NCBI RefSeq assembly: GCF_019084075.1
Contig: NZ_JAHREN010000001.1
Span: forward strand, 3,569,501-3,633,500
Direction of reading: 5' to 3'
Origin: Siccirubricoccus sp. G192
GTDB taxonomy: Bacteria; Pseudomonadota; Alphaproteobacteria; Acetobacterales; Acetobacteraceae
DNA: 64,000 nt
The notes under the pieces were generated by a model. The model saw only the letters and a program-made list of their open reading frames with translations, did no database searches and was not told the DNA's origin. Both the position numbers and the translations under genes were made by a program. Of this stretch, positions 19,454 through 28,253 are shown piece by piece (the stretch's first letter is position 1; the number at the start of each line of letters is the position of its first letter).

Positions 19454-19912
19454 CTATTCGCGCCGCCGTAGCGCCAGCCGGCGCGGCGGATTGCCGGTGG
19501 CCAGCGCGGCGAATCGGTCCAGGATCGCCTGCGGCCAAGCCGCGACCTTGCGCGCTTCGAGGTCGACGCAGAGGTAGAGGACCTCGTTCTCCGCCGCCAG
19601 CCAGCCCTCGGTGGCGTGGTGCATCCGGTGCAGGGCCAGCAGCCGCTTGCCGTCGAAGCCCAGCACCTCATTGGTGCAATTGAGCGGCATGCCCTCCCGC
19701 ACCTCGCGGACATAGTTCACCCAGGTCTCGGCCGCGAAGGTGCCGAGGCCCTGCGCCCGGAAGGCCGGGCCAAGGCCGAGCTCCGGCCAGAGCTGGTCGG
19801 TCGCCATGTCGAATACGGCCAGGTAGAAGGCCATGTTCATATGGCCGTAATGATCCACCCAATCAGGCCGGACGATGGCAAGCGGCGGGGCCTGGCCGGC
19901 GTCGTCACGCAT
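19454..19912 (-). CDS. hotdog-fold acyl-CoA thioesterase
   Basis: About 152 residues. It has the 4-hydroxybenzoyl-CoA-thioesterase-type motif VDHYGHMNMAFYLAVFD, with Asp at the conserved position and the GH-x-N turn. Then come TFAAETWVNYVREVREG and LLALHRMHHATEGWLAAENE, the layout of soluble single-hotdog thioesterases, including those paired with carnitine catabolism. ATG 19912 is preceded by CAGGAG. It cleaves short acyl-CoAs; the substrate is unknown. Stops 3 bp from the PfkB stop (convergent). Confidence 0.82.
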   Translation of the reverse strand: MRDDAGQAPPLAIVRPDWVDHYGHMNMAFYLAVFDMATDQLWPELGLGPAFRAQGLGTFAAETWVNYVREVREGMPLNCTNEVLGFDGKRLLALHRMHHATEGWLAAENEVLYLCVDLEARKVAAWPQAILDRFAALATGNPPRRLALRRRE

Positions 19913-20013
19913 GGAATCTCCTGCTCCGCTGCAATAGGGGCGGCCGGAATAGCATGCCGGCGACCGCACCCCCACCCTGGCCGGGAAGGAGGCCGGGCAG
20001 AGGCGCGGCGGCA

Positions 20014-20382
20014 TCAGCAGCCGGGATAGGCCAGCCAGCCCAGCACGGCACCCCCTGGCCCCTCTACCCGCAGCGCATCGGCGCAGCGGCGTTCCAGGAA
20101 GAAAGCCGGGGCCGAAGGGGCGGCGGCCGGCAGATCGGGCCGCGCCTGCCGCCGCAACACCTCGCCCGAGGCACGGGCGAGGCAATCCTCCATCGTGCTG
20201 CCACGCTGGATGCGTGCCGCCACGAGACCGCCGGGCAGCGCCTCGGCAGCCGTGGCGAAACCTGGCGGGTCGCCGGCGAGGCAGGCCCGCAATGCGGGTG
20301 CCAGCGCGGGCAAGGCCCCCGTCCATTCCTGCGCGGCGGCACCGGCGGCGCCGGACAGCAGGCCGATGGCGGCCAGCAGCAC
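20014..20382 (-). CDS. small secreted hypothetical protein
   Basis: About 122 residues from GTG 20382, with signal peptide LLAAIGLLSGAAGAAAQ. The mature part has four cysteines (LRACLAGD, MEDCLARAS, ERRCADAL, AYPGC), consistent with two periplasmic disulfides. The frame remains open upstream through the 63-bp tandem repeat, but the signal peptide marks the likelier start. CAGGA lies just upstream. No family is recognised. Confidence 0.6.
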   Translation of the reverse strand: MLLAAIGLLSGAAGAAAQEWTGALPALAPALRACLAGDPPGFATAAEALPGGLVAARIQRGSTMEDCLARASGEVLRRQARPDLPAAAPSAPAFFLERRCADALRVEGPGGAVLGWLAYPGC

Positions 20383-20407
20383 GCATCCTGCCGGCAGCGC
20401 CGGTCCT

Positions 20408-20533
20408 GCATCCTGCGCCGGCCGATTCAGACCGCCGGGCCATTTGGCCCTTTGGTCATCGGACGGCCTCGCATCCTGCGCCGGCCGATTCAGACCGCCG
20501 GGTCGTTCGGCCCTTTGGTCATCGGACGGCCTC
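20408..20533 (+). repeat. 63-bp direct tandem repeat, two copies
   Basis: Copies 20408-20470 and 20471-20533 (GCATCCTGCGCCGGCCGATT...GGACGGCCTC) differ at about three positions. The second copy runs into the stop codon of the RraA-like gene. 63 is a multiple of three, so the repeat stays open on the minus strand and would add 21-residue units (RPSDDQRA...) to the following small ORF if translated. Confidence 0.9.
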
Positions 20534-21239
20534 AGTGGATCTCGTCCGCCTTGGACAGCGCCTCGCGCAGCTTGCCGATGTCGAAATCGTCGCGCTTGCA
20601 CATGTCGAGGATCACCGCCTCGCGCCGGGCAACGAGGTCGATCGCGGCGGGCAGTTGCCGCACCGCCTCGGCCGGGATCACCACCGCGCCGTGGCGGTCG
20701 GCATGCACCACGTCGTCATGCATGCAGGGCATGCCGTGGACCGACACGTCGCGGCCGAAATCCACCATATGCACATGGGCATGCGACGGATTGATCATGC
20801 CGCCGATGATCTGGAAGCCCGGCGCCAGCATGTCGAGGTCGCGGAAGGACCCGCTGGTGACGCAGCCCAGAACCCCCAGCTCCTTGTGGATATTGGAATT
20901 CACCTCGCCCCAGAAGGCGCCAAAGCCCGGGCTCTCGTCCAGGTCCTCGATCACCACGATGGTGGGCAGGTCGGCATCGGCGACGTATTCGTACCAGCCG
21001 ACACGGGCATCCTTGTCCTGCTGGCGGGTGCGGCCGGAGGGGGCGGCGGCGCGGATCTGGCCGGTGCGCGCCAGGCCGCAGATCGGCGGCAGGCCGGGGT
21101 CGGCGGCGACGAAGGGCTTCAGGGTATAGCCGCGGCCGCGGCGCGCCGGCACCACCAGTTCCAGCGCATTGCAGATGGTGGGCGTGTCCCAGCGGCGCAG
21201 CAGGTCGAGGTCGGTGCGGGTAAAGGGGCGTTCGGTCAT
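20532..21239 (-). CDS. RraA family protein (aldolase/demethylmenaquinone-methyltransferase-like)
   Basis: 235 residues. RraA-fold segments: DTPTICNALELV near the N-terminus, LGVLGCVTSGSFRDLDMLAPG (the G-x-R-D motif), and DVSVHGMPCMHDDVVHADRHGAVVIP (metal-binding D-x4-D-x2-G region). Non-regulatory members of this family cleave 4-hydroxy-4-methyl-2-oxoglutarate or oxaloacetate-type substrates; the RNase E inhibitor role belongs to gammaproteobacterial RraA. ATG 21239 is preceded by GGGAGGA. Its stop overlaps the tandem repeat. Confidence 0.85.
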   Translation of the reverse strand: MTERPFTRTDLDLLRRWDTPTICNALELVVPARRGRGYTLKPFVAADPGLPPICGLARTGQIRAAAPSGRTRQQDKDARVGWYEYVADADLPTIVVIEDLDESPGFGAFWGEVNSNIHKELGVLGCVTSGSFRDLDMLAPGFQIIGGMINPSHAHVHMVDFGRDVSVHGMPCMHDDVVHADRHGAVVIPAEAVRQLPAAIDLVARREAVILDMCKRDDFDIGKLREALSKADEIH

Positions 21240-21420
21240 CTGAGGGGTCCTCCCGGGAGCCGCAGGATCGGCGAGGCGGCGCGGCCGGTCAAACCCTCCC
21301 CCAACAGCGCCGGGGCCGGTCCGGGCATCCCGCGTGACAGCCTGGCGAAAACCGATCGGGTTGCGGTTGCCGCGGCCGGTTCGGTCACGTAGCACCGCGG
21401 CGGCCGGGAAGGATCGATTC

Positions 21421-22818
21421 ATGGCAGGTTTCAGGCAGGTGGGCTGGCCCGGGGCGCTGCTGCTGGCCGCCCTGCTGCTCCTGCCCGGCGATGCGGGCGC
21501 CCAGCGCGGCACCGCCGGCCCGATCTACCAGCCCAATATCGATGCCCTGCTCGATGGCGCGGAGGAGTGGCTGGCCCGGCTGGAAGCGCAGGGCTGGCTG
21601 CTGCGCGGCCAATTCACCGGCGTGCTGCAAGGCCATACCCGCATCCGCTCGCCCTATCGCGGCGAGAACAGCCTCTCGCCCCGCTTCAGCCTGGAGAATA
21701 CCCAATCCATCGACCTCGTGCTCGGCCGCCGGCTGTGGCGGGATGCGGAAGTCGTGGCGGTCCCCTCCGTGACCCGCGGCTTCGGCCTGTCCAATGCGCG
21801 GGGCATCGCCGCCTTCCCGAATGGCGAGGCTTTCCGGCTGGGCAGCCAGGACCCCTATGCCTTCCTCTCCCGCCTGTTCCTGCGCCAGACCATCGGCCTC
21901 AGCGCCGACACCGAGGGGCAGGACCCCGACCCGATGCGCTTCGCCGGCCCCCTGCCGCGGGAGCGCATCACCATCACCGCCGGCAAGGTCTCGGTCTGGG
22001 ATTTCTTCGATGACAACCGCTACGCCCATGACCCCCGCAGCCAGTTCCTGAACTGGGCCCTGATCGGCGCCGGCGCCTTCGACTTCGCCGCCGATGCGCG
22101 CGGCTTCACCAATGGCCTGGTGCTGGAATGGGAGGATGGCACCTGGGGCCTGCGGACCGGCGGCTTCATGGTGGCCCGGCGGGTGAATTCCCTGTCGCTG
22201 GAGCCGCAATTCTTCAAGGGCTGGCAATGGCTGGCGCAGGTGGAGCGGAGCTGGGAGATCGGGCAGCGGCCCGGGACCGTGCGGCTGCTGGGCGGCCTCT
22301 CGCGCACCCGCTCCGCCACCTGGGCCGCGCTCACCGGGGCGGTGCTGGCGGGCCAGGAGGATACCGAGGGGCTGCGCGCCTTCCGCACCAAGGGCATGGC
22401 GGCGTTGAACCTGGAGCAGGAGGTGAATGACAGCCTCGGCGTCTTCGCCAGGCTCGCCTGGAATGACGGGCGGGCGCAGAATTGGATGTTCACCGAGATG
22501 GACTGGTCCGCCTCCGCCGGCCTGGCCCTGGCCGGGCAGCGCTGGGGTCGGCCGGAGGACACCGTCGGCTTCGGCTTCAATGTCGGTGGCCTCTCGGATG
22601 CGCACCGGCGCTTCCTGGCGGCGGGCGGCATCGGCTTCATCACCGGCGACGGGCGGCTGCGCTATGCGCCCGAGACGATCCTGGAGACCTATTACGATAT
22701 CCGCCTGGCCCCCGGGCTGAACGCCGCGGCCAACCTCCAGCTCGTGGTGAACCCGGCCTACAATGCCGATCGCGGCCCGGTACCGATCTTCGGCCTACGC
22801 CTGCACGCGGCCTTTTGA
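21421..22818 (+). CDS. OprB-type carbohydrate-selective porin
   Basis: 465 residues with signal peptide (GALLLAALLLLPGDAGAQ). The body is a beta-barrel sequence of alternating aromatics (FRLGSQDPYAFLSRLFLRQT, ITAGKVSVWDFFDDNRYAHD, SQFLNWALIGAGAFDFAAD), typical of the OprB/AlgE-like porins, and it ends in Phe (LRLHAAF) for Bam recognition. It should form an outer-membrane sugar channel. It is a monocistronic plus-strand gene divergent from the RraA-like gene. Confidence 0.85.
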   Translation: MAGFRQVGWPGALLLAALLLLPGDAGAQRGTAGPIYQPNIDALLDGAEEWLARLEAQGWLLRGQFTGVLQGHTRIRSPYRGENSLSPRFSLENTQSIDLVLGRRLWRDAEVVAVPSVTRGFGLSNARGIAAFPNGEAFRLGSQDPYAFLSRLFLRQTIGLSADTEGQDPDPMRFAGPLPRERITITAGKVSVWDFFDDNRYAHDPRSQFLNWALIGAGAFDFAADARGFTNGLVLEWEDGTWGLRTGGFMVARRVNSLSLEPQFFKGWQWLAQVERSWEIGQRPGTVRLLGGLSRTRSATWAALTGAVLAGQEDTEGLRAFRTKGMAALNLEQEVNDSLGVFARLAWNDGRAQNWMFTEMDWSASAGLALAGQRWGRPEDTVGFGFNVGGLSDAHRRFLAAGGIGFITGDGRLRYAPETILETYYDIRLAPGLNAAANLQLVVNPAYNADRGPVPIFGLRLHAAF

Positions 22819-23027
22819 GCCCTCCCGCGGGCCGGGCATGCCGCGTCTTGCTCAGCCTCCAGAAAATGGATTGGTCTGATGCGCGTGCTTGTTCTACTTA
22901 GAGTGGCGTATCTGCATACCGGAAGTTCGGCCTGGAGTTTCAGTCTCGGGATGCAGACGCCAAGGACCAGGCGGCCTGTCGCCTTCCGCTGCATCCTGCA
23001 CCGGCAGAATGGAGGATCATATCGCGC

Positions 23028-23303
23028 ATGGCTGGCAGGCAGCGTCACGAGGACGAGGCGATCCGGCCGAGCCCGGAGGGCGATCCGGCGCCTGGGCTGG
23101 AGGGCATCCCGCGCGCCGATATGGGCGTGCTGGAGGAATCCCTGCCAAGCCTGGTTGACCAGGCGATCCGCGGCCCGGTGGTGCTGACGCGGAACGGCGC
23201 CGACGCCTTCATCCTGCTGCCGCTCGATGCCTATCGGCGGCTCTGGAGCGCGGCGCCGCGGCCGCCGGTGATCGAGATGGAGGACGACGAGGCCAAGGCG
23301 TAG
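23028..23303 (+). CDS. Phd/YefM-like type II antitoxin, no adjacent toxin
   Basis: 91 residues. The central segment SLVDQAIRGPVVLTRNGADAFILLPLDAYRRLW is the Phd/YefM DNA-binding fold (repair of the target strand VVLTRNG followed by -AF-LLP-DAYRRL). The acidic C-terminus (EMEDDEAKA) is where a toxin-neutralising helix would be. The next gene is an ABC-F ATPase, so no RelE/Doc-type toxin is encoded beside it; it is probably an orphan or stand-alone regulator. GGAGG lies 10 bases upstream. Confidence 0.7.
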   Translation: MAGRQRHEDEAIRPSPEGDPAPGLEGIPRADMGVLEESLPSLVDQAIRGPVVLTRNGADAFILLPLDAYRRLWSAAPRPPVIEMEDDEAKA

Positions 23304-23356
23304 CGTCCCGGGTGCTTGACGCGGGGCGCAACCTCGCCGCCTTTGCCGGCCACGCC

Positions 23357-25169
23357 ATGGCACCTCCCCTTCTCCTCCTCCAGGATATCCACCTCACCCT
23401 CGGCACCACGCCGCTGTTGCAGGGGGGCGACGCTTTCGGTCGGGCCCGGCGAGCGGCTGGCGCTGGTCGGCCGCAACGGCTCCGGCAAATCCACCCTGCT
23501 GCGGATCGCCGCCGGGCTGGTCGAGCCGGAGGCGGGCACGCGCTTCCTGCAACCCGGAACCACGCTCCGCTACCTGCCGCAGGAGCCGGACCTCGCCGGC
23601 GCGCCCAGCACGCTCGCCTATGTCGAGGCGGGGCTCGGCCCGGGCGATGACCCCCACCGCGCGCGCTACCTGCTGGAGCGGCTGGGGCTTGGGGGCGAGG
23701 AAGATCCGGCGCGGCTCTCGGGCGGCGAGGCGCGGCGCTGCGCACTGGCCCGTGCCCTGGCCCCCGCCCCCGACATCCTGCTGCTGGACGAGCCGACCAA
23801 CCACCTCGACCTGCCGGCCATCGCCTGGCTGGAGGAGGAGTTGCGCGGGATGCGGGCGGCGCTGGTGCTGATCAGCCATGACCGCCGCTTCCTGGAAACC
23901 CTCTCCCGCGCCATGGTCTGGCTCGACCGCGGCACCACCCGCCGGCTGGACCGCGGCTTCGCGCAATTCGAGGCCTGGCGCGACCAGGTGCTGGAGGAGG
24001 AGGAACGGGACCAGCACAAGCTCGACCGGCAGATCGTGCGGGAGGAGCACTGGATGCGCTACGGCGTCACCGCCCGGCGCAAGCGCAACATGCGCCGCGT
24101 CGGCGAGATGGCGGCGCTGCGGCAGCGCCGGCGGGAAGCGCTGCGGGCCACCGGCACGGTGCGGATGGCGGCCAGCGAGGGCGAGGCTTCCGGCACGCTG
24201 GTGGTGCAGGCGGACGGCATTACCAAAGGCTATGGCGGCGCGCCGGTGGTGCGGGACTTCACCACGCGGCTGCTGCGCCGCGACCGGGTGGGGATCGTCG
24301 GCCCGAACGGCGCCGGCAAGACCACGCTGCTGAACCTGCTGACCGGCGCCCTGGCACCCGATGCCGGCACGGTGCGCCTCGGCACCGGGCTGGCCATGGT
24401 GACGCTGGACCAGCAGCGGGAGAGCCTGGACCCTGCGACCTCGCTCGCCGAGGCGCTGACCGGGGGCAGCGGCGACATGGTCTTTGTCGGCGGCACGCCG
24501 CGGCATGTGGTGGGCTATATGAAGGATTTCCTCTTCGTGCCGGACCAGGCGCGCACCGCGGTCGGCGTGCTCTCGGGCGGCGAGCGCGGCCGGCTGATGC
24601 TAGCCCGCGCCCTGGCCAAGCCCTCCAACCTGCTGGTGCTGGACGAGCCGACCAACGACCTCGACCTCGAGACGCTGGACCTGTTGGAGGAATTGCTCGC
24701 GGATTACCAGGGCACGGTGCTGGTGGTGAGCCATGACCGCGACTTCCTGGACCGCGTGGTGACTTCGGTGATCGTCGCCGAGGGCGATGGGCGCTGGCAG
24801 GAATATGCCGGCGGCTATAGCGACATGGTGGCGCAGCGCGGCCGGGGCGTGGACGCGAAGCCGGTTCCGGCGACGGAACGGCCGGTGGCCCCGAAACCCG
24901 CGGCGCAGGTGCCGCCTCCCGCGGCGAAGCGTAAGCTCGGCTTCCGGCAGCAGCACGCCTTGCAGACCCTGCCCGCCCGTATAGAGGCTTTGCAGGCCGA
25001 GATCGGGCAGTTGCAGGCAGCCCTGGCCGATCCCGGCCTCTATGCCCGCGACCGTGCGCGGTTCGAGCGCTTCAATGCGGCGCTGGCGGGAAAGCAGGCG
25101 GAGCTTGCCGGGGCCGAGGAGGAATGGCTGGAGCTTGAGATGCTGCGGGAGGAAATCGAGGGCGGTTGA
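23357..25169 (+). CDS. ABC-F family ATP-binding protein (ribosome-associated), interrupted in a G6 run
   Basis: About 604 residues when joined. ATG 23357 starts MAPPLLLLQDIHLTLGTTPLL; the frame breaks at the G6 run 23422-23427 (five Gs restore QGATLSVGPGERLALVGRNG). There are two ATPase cassettes: Walker A VGRNGSGKST and VGPNGAGKTT; signatures LSGGEARRCALA and LSGGERGRLMLA; Walker B ILLLDEPTNHLDLP and LLVLDEPTNDLDLE. No membrane segments; the C-terminal helical hairpin is like Uup. ABC-F proteins act on the translating ribosome; the Uup-like C-terminus favours a Uup/EttA-type housekeeping role. Confidence 0.88.
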
Positions 25170-25194
25170 GGGTCTGGCCCATGCAAATTTAAGT

Positions 25195-25209
25195 CTACTT
25201 ATTTAGTAG
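25195..25209 (+). promoter_or_regulatory. AT-rich inverted repeat upstream of the CysA-like gene
   Basis: CTACT-TATTT-AGTAG, inside an unusually AT-rich patch (25186-25222), about 40 bp before the ABC ATPase start. Rrf2-type sulfur regulators in alphaproteobacteria use boxes of the form CTAnTTTAGTAG ahead of sulfate-uptake genes. Given the CysA-like gene behind it, a relic or live sulfur-responsive operator is plausible (inference). Confidence 0.4.
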
Positions 25210-25250
25210 AATATCAAGTAGCATTGGCGAAGCTGGAGGGTGGCAGCAAG

Positions 25251-26029
25251 GTGGCGGTGCGTATCGAGACTCTCACGAAGCGCGTCTTCGGCCGGGCGGG
25301 CAGCCGCACGGTGCTCGATCGGGTTTCGTTGGAGATCGGCCAGGGCGAGCTGGTTGCCCTGCTCGGGCTGCCGGGCAGCGGCAGAGCCGCGTTGCTGCGC
25401 GTGGTCGCCGGGCTGGACGAGCCGGATTCCGGCCGCATCCTGCTGGAGGGGCAAGATATCGCCCGGCTGCCGCCGCGCCGCCGCGGTATCGCGCATGTCT
25501 TCCAGCATGATCCGCTCTTCGGGCATCCGACGGTGTTCGACGCGGTGGCGGCGGCCATTCCCGACGCGCCGGACGGCCCGGCGCCCGGTGCCGCCGAGCA
25601 GGCCGAGCAGGTGCACCGGCTGCTTGGCCTGGTGGGGCTCGGCGAGGATGCCGGCTGGCTGCCGGCCACCCTGCCGCCGGCGCAGCGCCATCGCCTGGCC
25701 CTGGCCCGCGCCCTTGCCGCCTCACCCCGGCTGCTGCTGCTGGGCGAGGCCTTCGGCACGCTCGACCCCGCCGCCGCCGCACCCCGGCGCTGGCTGCGGC
25801 GCGTGCAGGAGCGGCTGGGCCTCACCACCCTCCTGACCGCGCATGGTCCGGCCGAGGCGCTGGCGGTCGCCGACCGCGTCGCGGTGCTGCGGGAGGGGCG
25901 GCTCGAACAGATCGGGACGCCGGCCGATTGCGCCGGCAGCCGGCGACCGAATTCGTCGCCGCGCTGCTCGAATCACCGGCCCGGCCTGAACCGGGATGGG
26001 GCTTCCCGTTGCGGCCGGATCCCTTCTAG
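25251..26029 (+). CDS. degenerate CysA-like ABC transporter ATPase, frameshifted near its end
   Basis: About 259 residues from GTG 25251 (GGAGGG upstream). Its overall order follows CysA/PotA importers (VRIETLTKRVFGR ... GRILLEGQDIARLPPRRRGIAHVFQ ... TAHGPAEALAVADRVAVLREGRLEQIG). The catalytic motifs are eroded: Walker A is GLPGSGRAALL (no Lys), the signature is LPPAQRHR instead of LSGGQ-R, and Walker B reads LLLLGEAFGTLD (Asp to Gly). A base is missing around 25926-25932; restoring it gives PATEFVAALLE and a stop at 26027. ATP hydrolysis is unlikely. No permease or binding protein adjoins it. Confidence 0.72.
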
Positions 26030-26877
26030 CCCTTCGCGTCCAGGCTCCAGCGGCCACGCTCGACCGTGCTCAGGAACTCCTGCATGGCGCGGTTGAAGGC
26101 GGCCGGCTCCTCCAGGTTGATCGCGTGGCCGGTGCGCGGGTGCATCCAGAGCCCGGCATTCGGCAGCACCTGCTTCAGGAAGATGTTGGTCTCGATGCAG
26201 GGCGCATCCTCATCGCCCACCGCGAGCAGGGTCGGCACTGCCATCCGCCGCAGGTCGGCCTCCCAGTCGAGGATCGAATCCCGCGCGCCCTGGTAGTGCC
26301 CCATGGTCATGCCGGAGCCGAGGCCGGAATGCTCGGCAAGCCGCGCCATATAGGCTGCCCAGCCGCGCGGGTCCTTCTTCTTGAGCTGGATGCGGGTCGG
26401 GCTGTGGCCGGTTTCCTCGGCCAATTCGCCGGGCCAGCCCTGGGCTTTCAGCTTCGCCGCCCGCGCCTCGCAGGCCGCGCGGAAGGCGGCCTGTTCCTGC
26501 CGCGGCGAGCCCGATCCGGCACCGGCCACCACCAGCGCCGTCGCCATCTGCGGGTAGCGGATGCCGAACAGCAGCGTCGCGAAGCCGCCCATGGAAAGCC
26601 CGGCGACATGCGCGCGGGGGATGCCGAGATGCCGCAGCACCGCGGCGATGTCATTGACGGCATGCTCCTGCCCATAGAGCGCCGGGTCTTCCGGCACGTC
26701 GGAGGGTGTGTAGCCGCGCGCTGCATAGGCGATGCAGCGGTATTCGCGGGAGAAGAACCGCATCTGGTCCTCCCATTCCCGATGGTCGGCGCCGAATTCA
26801 TGCACGAAGATGATGGGGTGGCCGGTGCCGGCTTCCTCGTAATACAGCCGGGCGCCTTCGGACGGGGCATAGGGCAT
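26026..26877 (-). CDS. alpha/beta hydrolase
   Basis: 283 residues. Motifs: oxyanion strand HPIIFVHEFGADHREWEDQM, nucleophile elbow GLSMGGFATL (Ser in G-x-S-x-G), acidic residue in LLAVGDEDAP, and catalytic His in MHPRTGHAINLEEPAAFNRA. The resemblance is to epoxide hydrolase/haloperoxidase-like or 3-oxoadipate enol-lactonase-like hydrolases; the substrate is unknown. ATG 26877 has GGAGG 6-7 bases upstream. Its stop overlaps the convergent CysA-like stop. Confidence 0.9.
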   Translation of the reverse strand: MPYAPSEGARLYYEEAGTGHPIIFVHEFGADHREWEDQMRFFSREYRCIAYAARGYTPSDVPEDPALYGQEHAVNDIAAVLRHLGIPRAHVAGLSMGGFATLLFGIRYPQMATALVVAGAGSGSPRQEQAAFRAACEARAAKLKAQGWPGELAEETGHSPTRIQLKKKDPRGWAAYMARLAEHSGLGSGMTMGHYQGARDSILDWEADLRRMAVPTLLAVGDEDAPCIETNIFLKQVLPNAGLWMHPRTGHAINLEEPAAFNRAMQEFLSTVERGRWSLDAKG

Positions 26878-26989
26878 GGCGGTTCCTCCGGGACTCCCGC
26901 CTGATCCTGCACCGGATCGCGCGCACTGCCAGCCCCTCGACAGTTTGGCCCGAACACGGAACCCTGGCGCAAACGCCAGCCGAGCATCG

Positions 26990-28204
26990 ATGGGCCAGCA
27001 ACCGCCCCAGCATCCCCTGCGCCGCCTGTTTGCCAACCCCGCCTTCCTGCGCCTCTGGGCCGTGGGTGGGCTGGCCAATGCCATGCGCTGGGTGGATATC
27101 CTGGTGGGCGCCGTCTTCACCTTCGAGGTGACGCGCTCCGCCCTGGCGGTGGCCCTGGTCGCGCTGGTGCGGGCCTTGCCGATGCTCTTTGCCGGCGCGC
27201 TGGCCGGCGCGGTGGCGGAGGTGCTGGACCGCCGGCGGCTGCTGATGGCCGGCCAGGCGCTGACCGCCGCCGGCGCCTTCATCATCATGGCCCTGGCGCT
27301 GGCGGGGCGGCTGGAGGTCTGGCATCTCGGCGCCAACGGGCTGCTGGCGGGGCTGGTCTGGACCGGGGAGATGGCGTCCCGCCGCCGCATGGTGACGGAG
27401 GCGGCGGGCGAGCGGGACGTGGTGCAGGCGGTCGCCCTTGATAGCCTGACCACCAACACCACCCGCATGGCGGGGCCGCTGATCGGTGGCCTGGTCTATG
27501 AGACACTCGGGCTTGCCGCCGCCTATGCGCTCGCCGGCAGTTGCTATCTGTTGGCGCTGCTGCTGCTGGCAGGGTTGCGGCACAGCCAGCCGCCGGGACG
27601 CCTGCATGTCCGGAAGGTCGCCGCCGACATCGCCGATGCAATTCGGGTGGTGCGGCGGATGCCGGTCCTGCAGGTGGTGATCCTGGTCACCATCGCGATG
27701 AATGTCTTCGGCTTCTGCGTCACCACGGTGCTGCCGGCGCTCGGCAGCGCCGCCTATGGCGCCACGCCCTTGCAGGTCGGTTTGCTGACCGCCGCGGAAC
27801 CGGCCGGGGCGCTGCTGACCGGGCTGTTCCTCGCCTCCCGCCGCGGGGTGCCCCTGCTGCCGGGGCTGATGGTGGCCGGCGGCGGCTTCACCATGCTGTG
27901 CCTGGTGCTGCTGCCGCTGATGCCGACCCTTTGGCTGGCGGCGGGCATGCTGATGCTGGGTGGCATCGGCACGGCGCTGTTCTCCGCCCTGCAGACCGCG
28001 CTGCCAGTGACCCGGGCGCCGCCCGAGGCGCGCTCCCGCGTGCTTGGCCTGGTCACCACCTGCATCGGCATGGGTCCGGCGGGGGTGCTGGCGATTGGCG
28101 TGCTGGCGGATGCGATCGGGCCCGGCCGGGCGATCCCCATCATGGCTGCATGCGGCGGCGCGTTGCTGCTGGCGACCTGGCTGACCGTGCTCCGCCGGCA
28201 TTGA
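26990..28204 (+). CDS. MFS transporter (EntS/DHA3-like)
   Basis: About 404 residues from ATG 26990. Twelve predicted transmembrane helices; the sequence FANPAFLRLWAVGGLANAM and motif-A-like AGAVAEVLDRRRLLM are typical of the DHA3/EntS exporter branch (MFS_3). The region between helices 6 and 7 is short and basic (LHVRKVAADIADAIRVVRRMP). The substrate is unknown. Followed 49 bp later by an M20 dipeptidase on the same strand, probably co-transcribed. Confidence 0.85.
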   Translation: MGQQPPQHPLRRLFANPAFLRLWAVGGLANAMRWVDILVGAVFTFEVTRSALAVALVALVRALPMLFAGALAGAVAEVLDRRRLLMAGQALTAAGAFIIMALALAGRLEVWHLGANGLLAGLVWTGEMASRRRMVTEAAGERDVVQAVALDSLTTNTTRMAGPLIGGLVYETLGLAAAYALAGSCYLLALLLLAGLRHSQPPGRLHVRKVAADIADAIRVVRRMPVLQVVILVTIAMNVFGFCVTTVLPALGSAAYGATPLQVGLLTAAEPAGALLTGLFLASRRGVPLLPGLMVAGGGFTMLCLVLLPLMPTLWLAAGMLMLGGIGTALFSALQTALPVTRAPPEARSRVLGLVTTCIGMGPAGVLAIGVLADAIGPGRAIPIMAACGGALLLATWLTVLRRH

Positions 28205-28253
28205 AGCGGCGCCCCACCTGGCGGAGACTGGCGGGCGCGAGGGAGATGCACGC

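Noticed and set aside
20408..20533. Tandem repeat considered as a CRISPR or iteron array
   Set aside because: There are only two units, directly abutting without spacers, near no replication gene.
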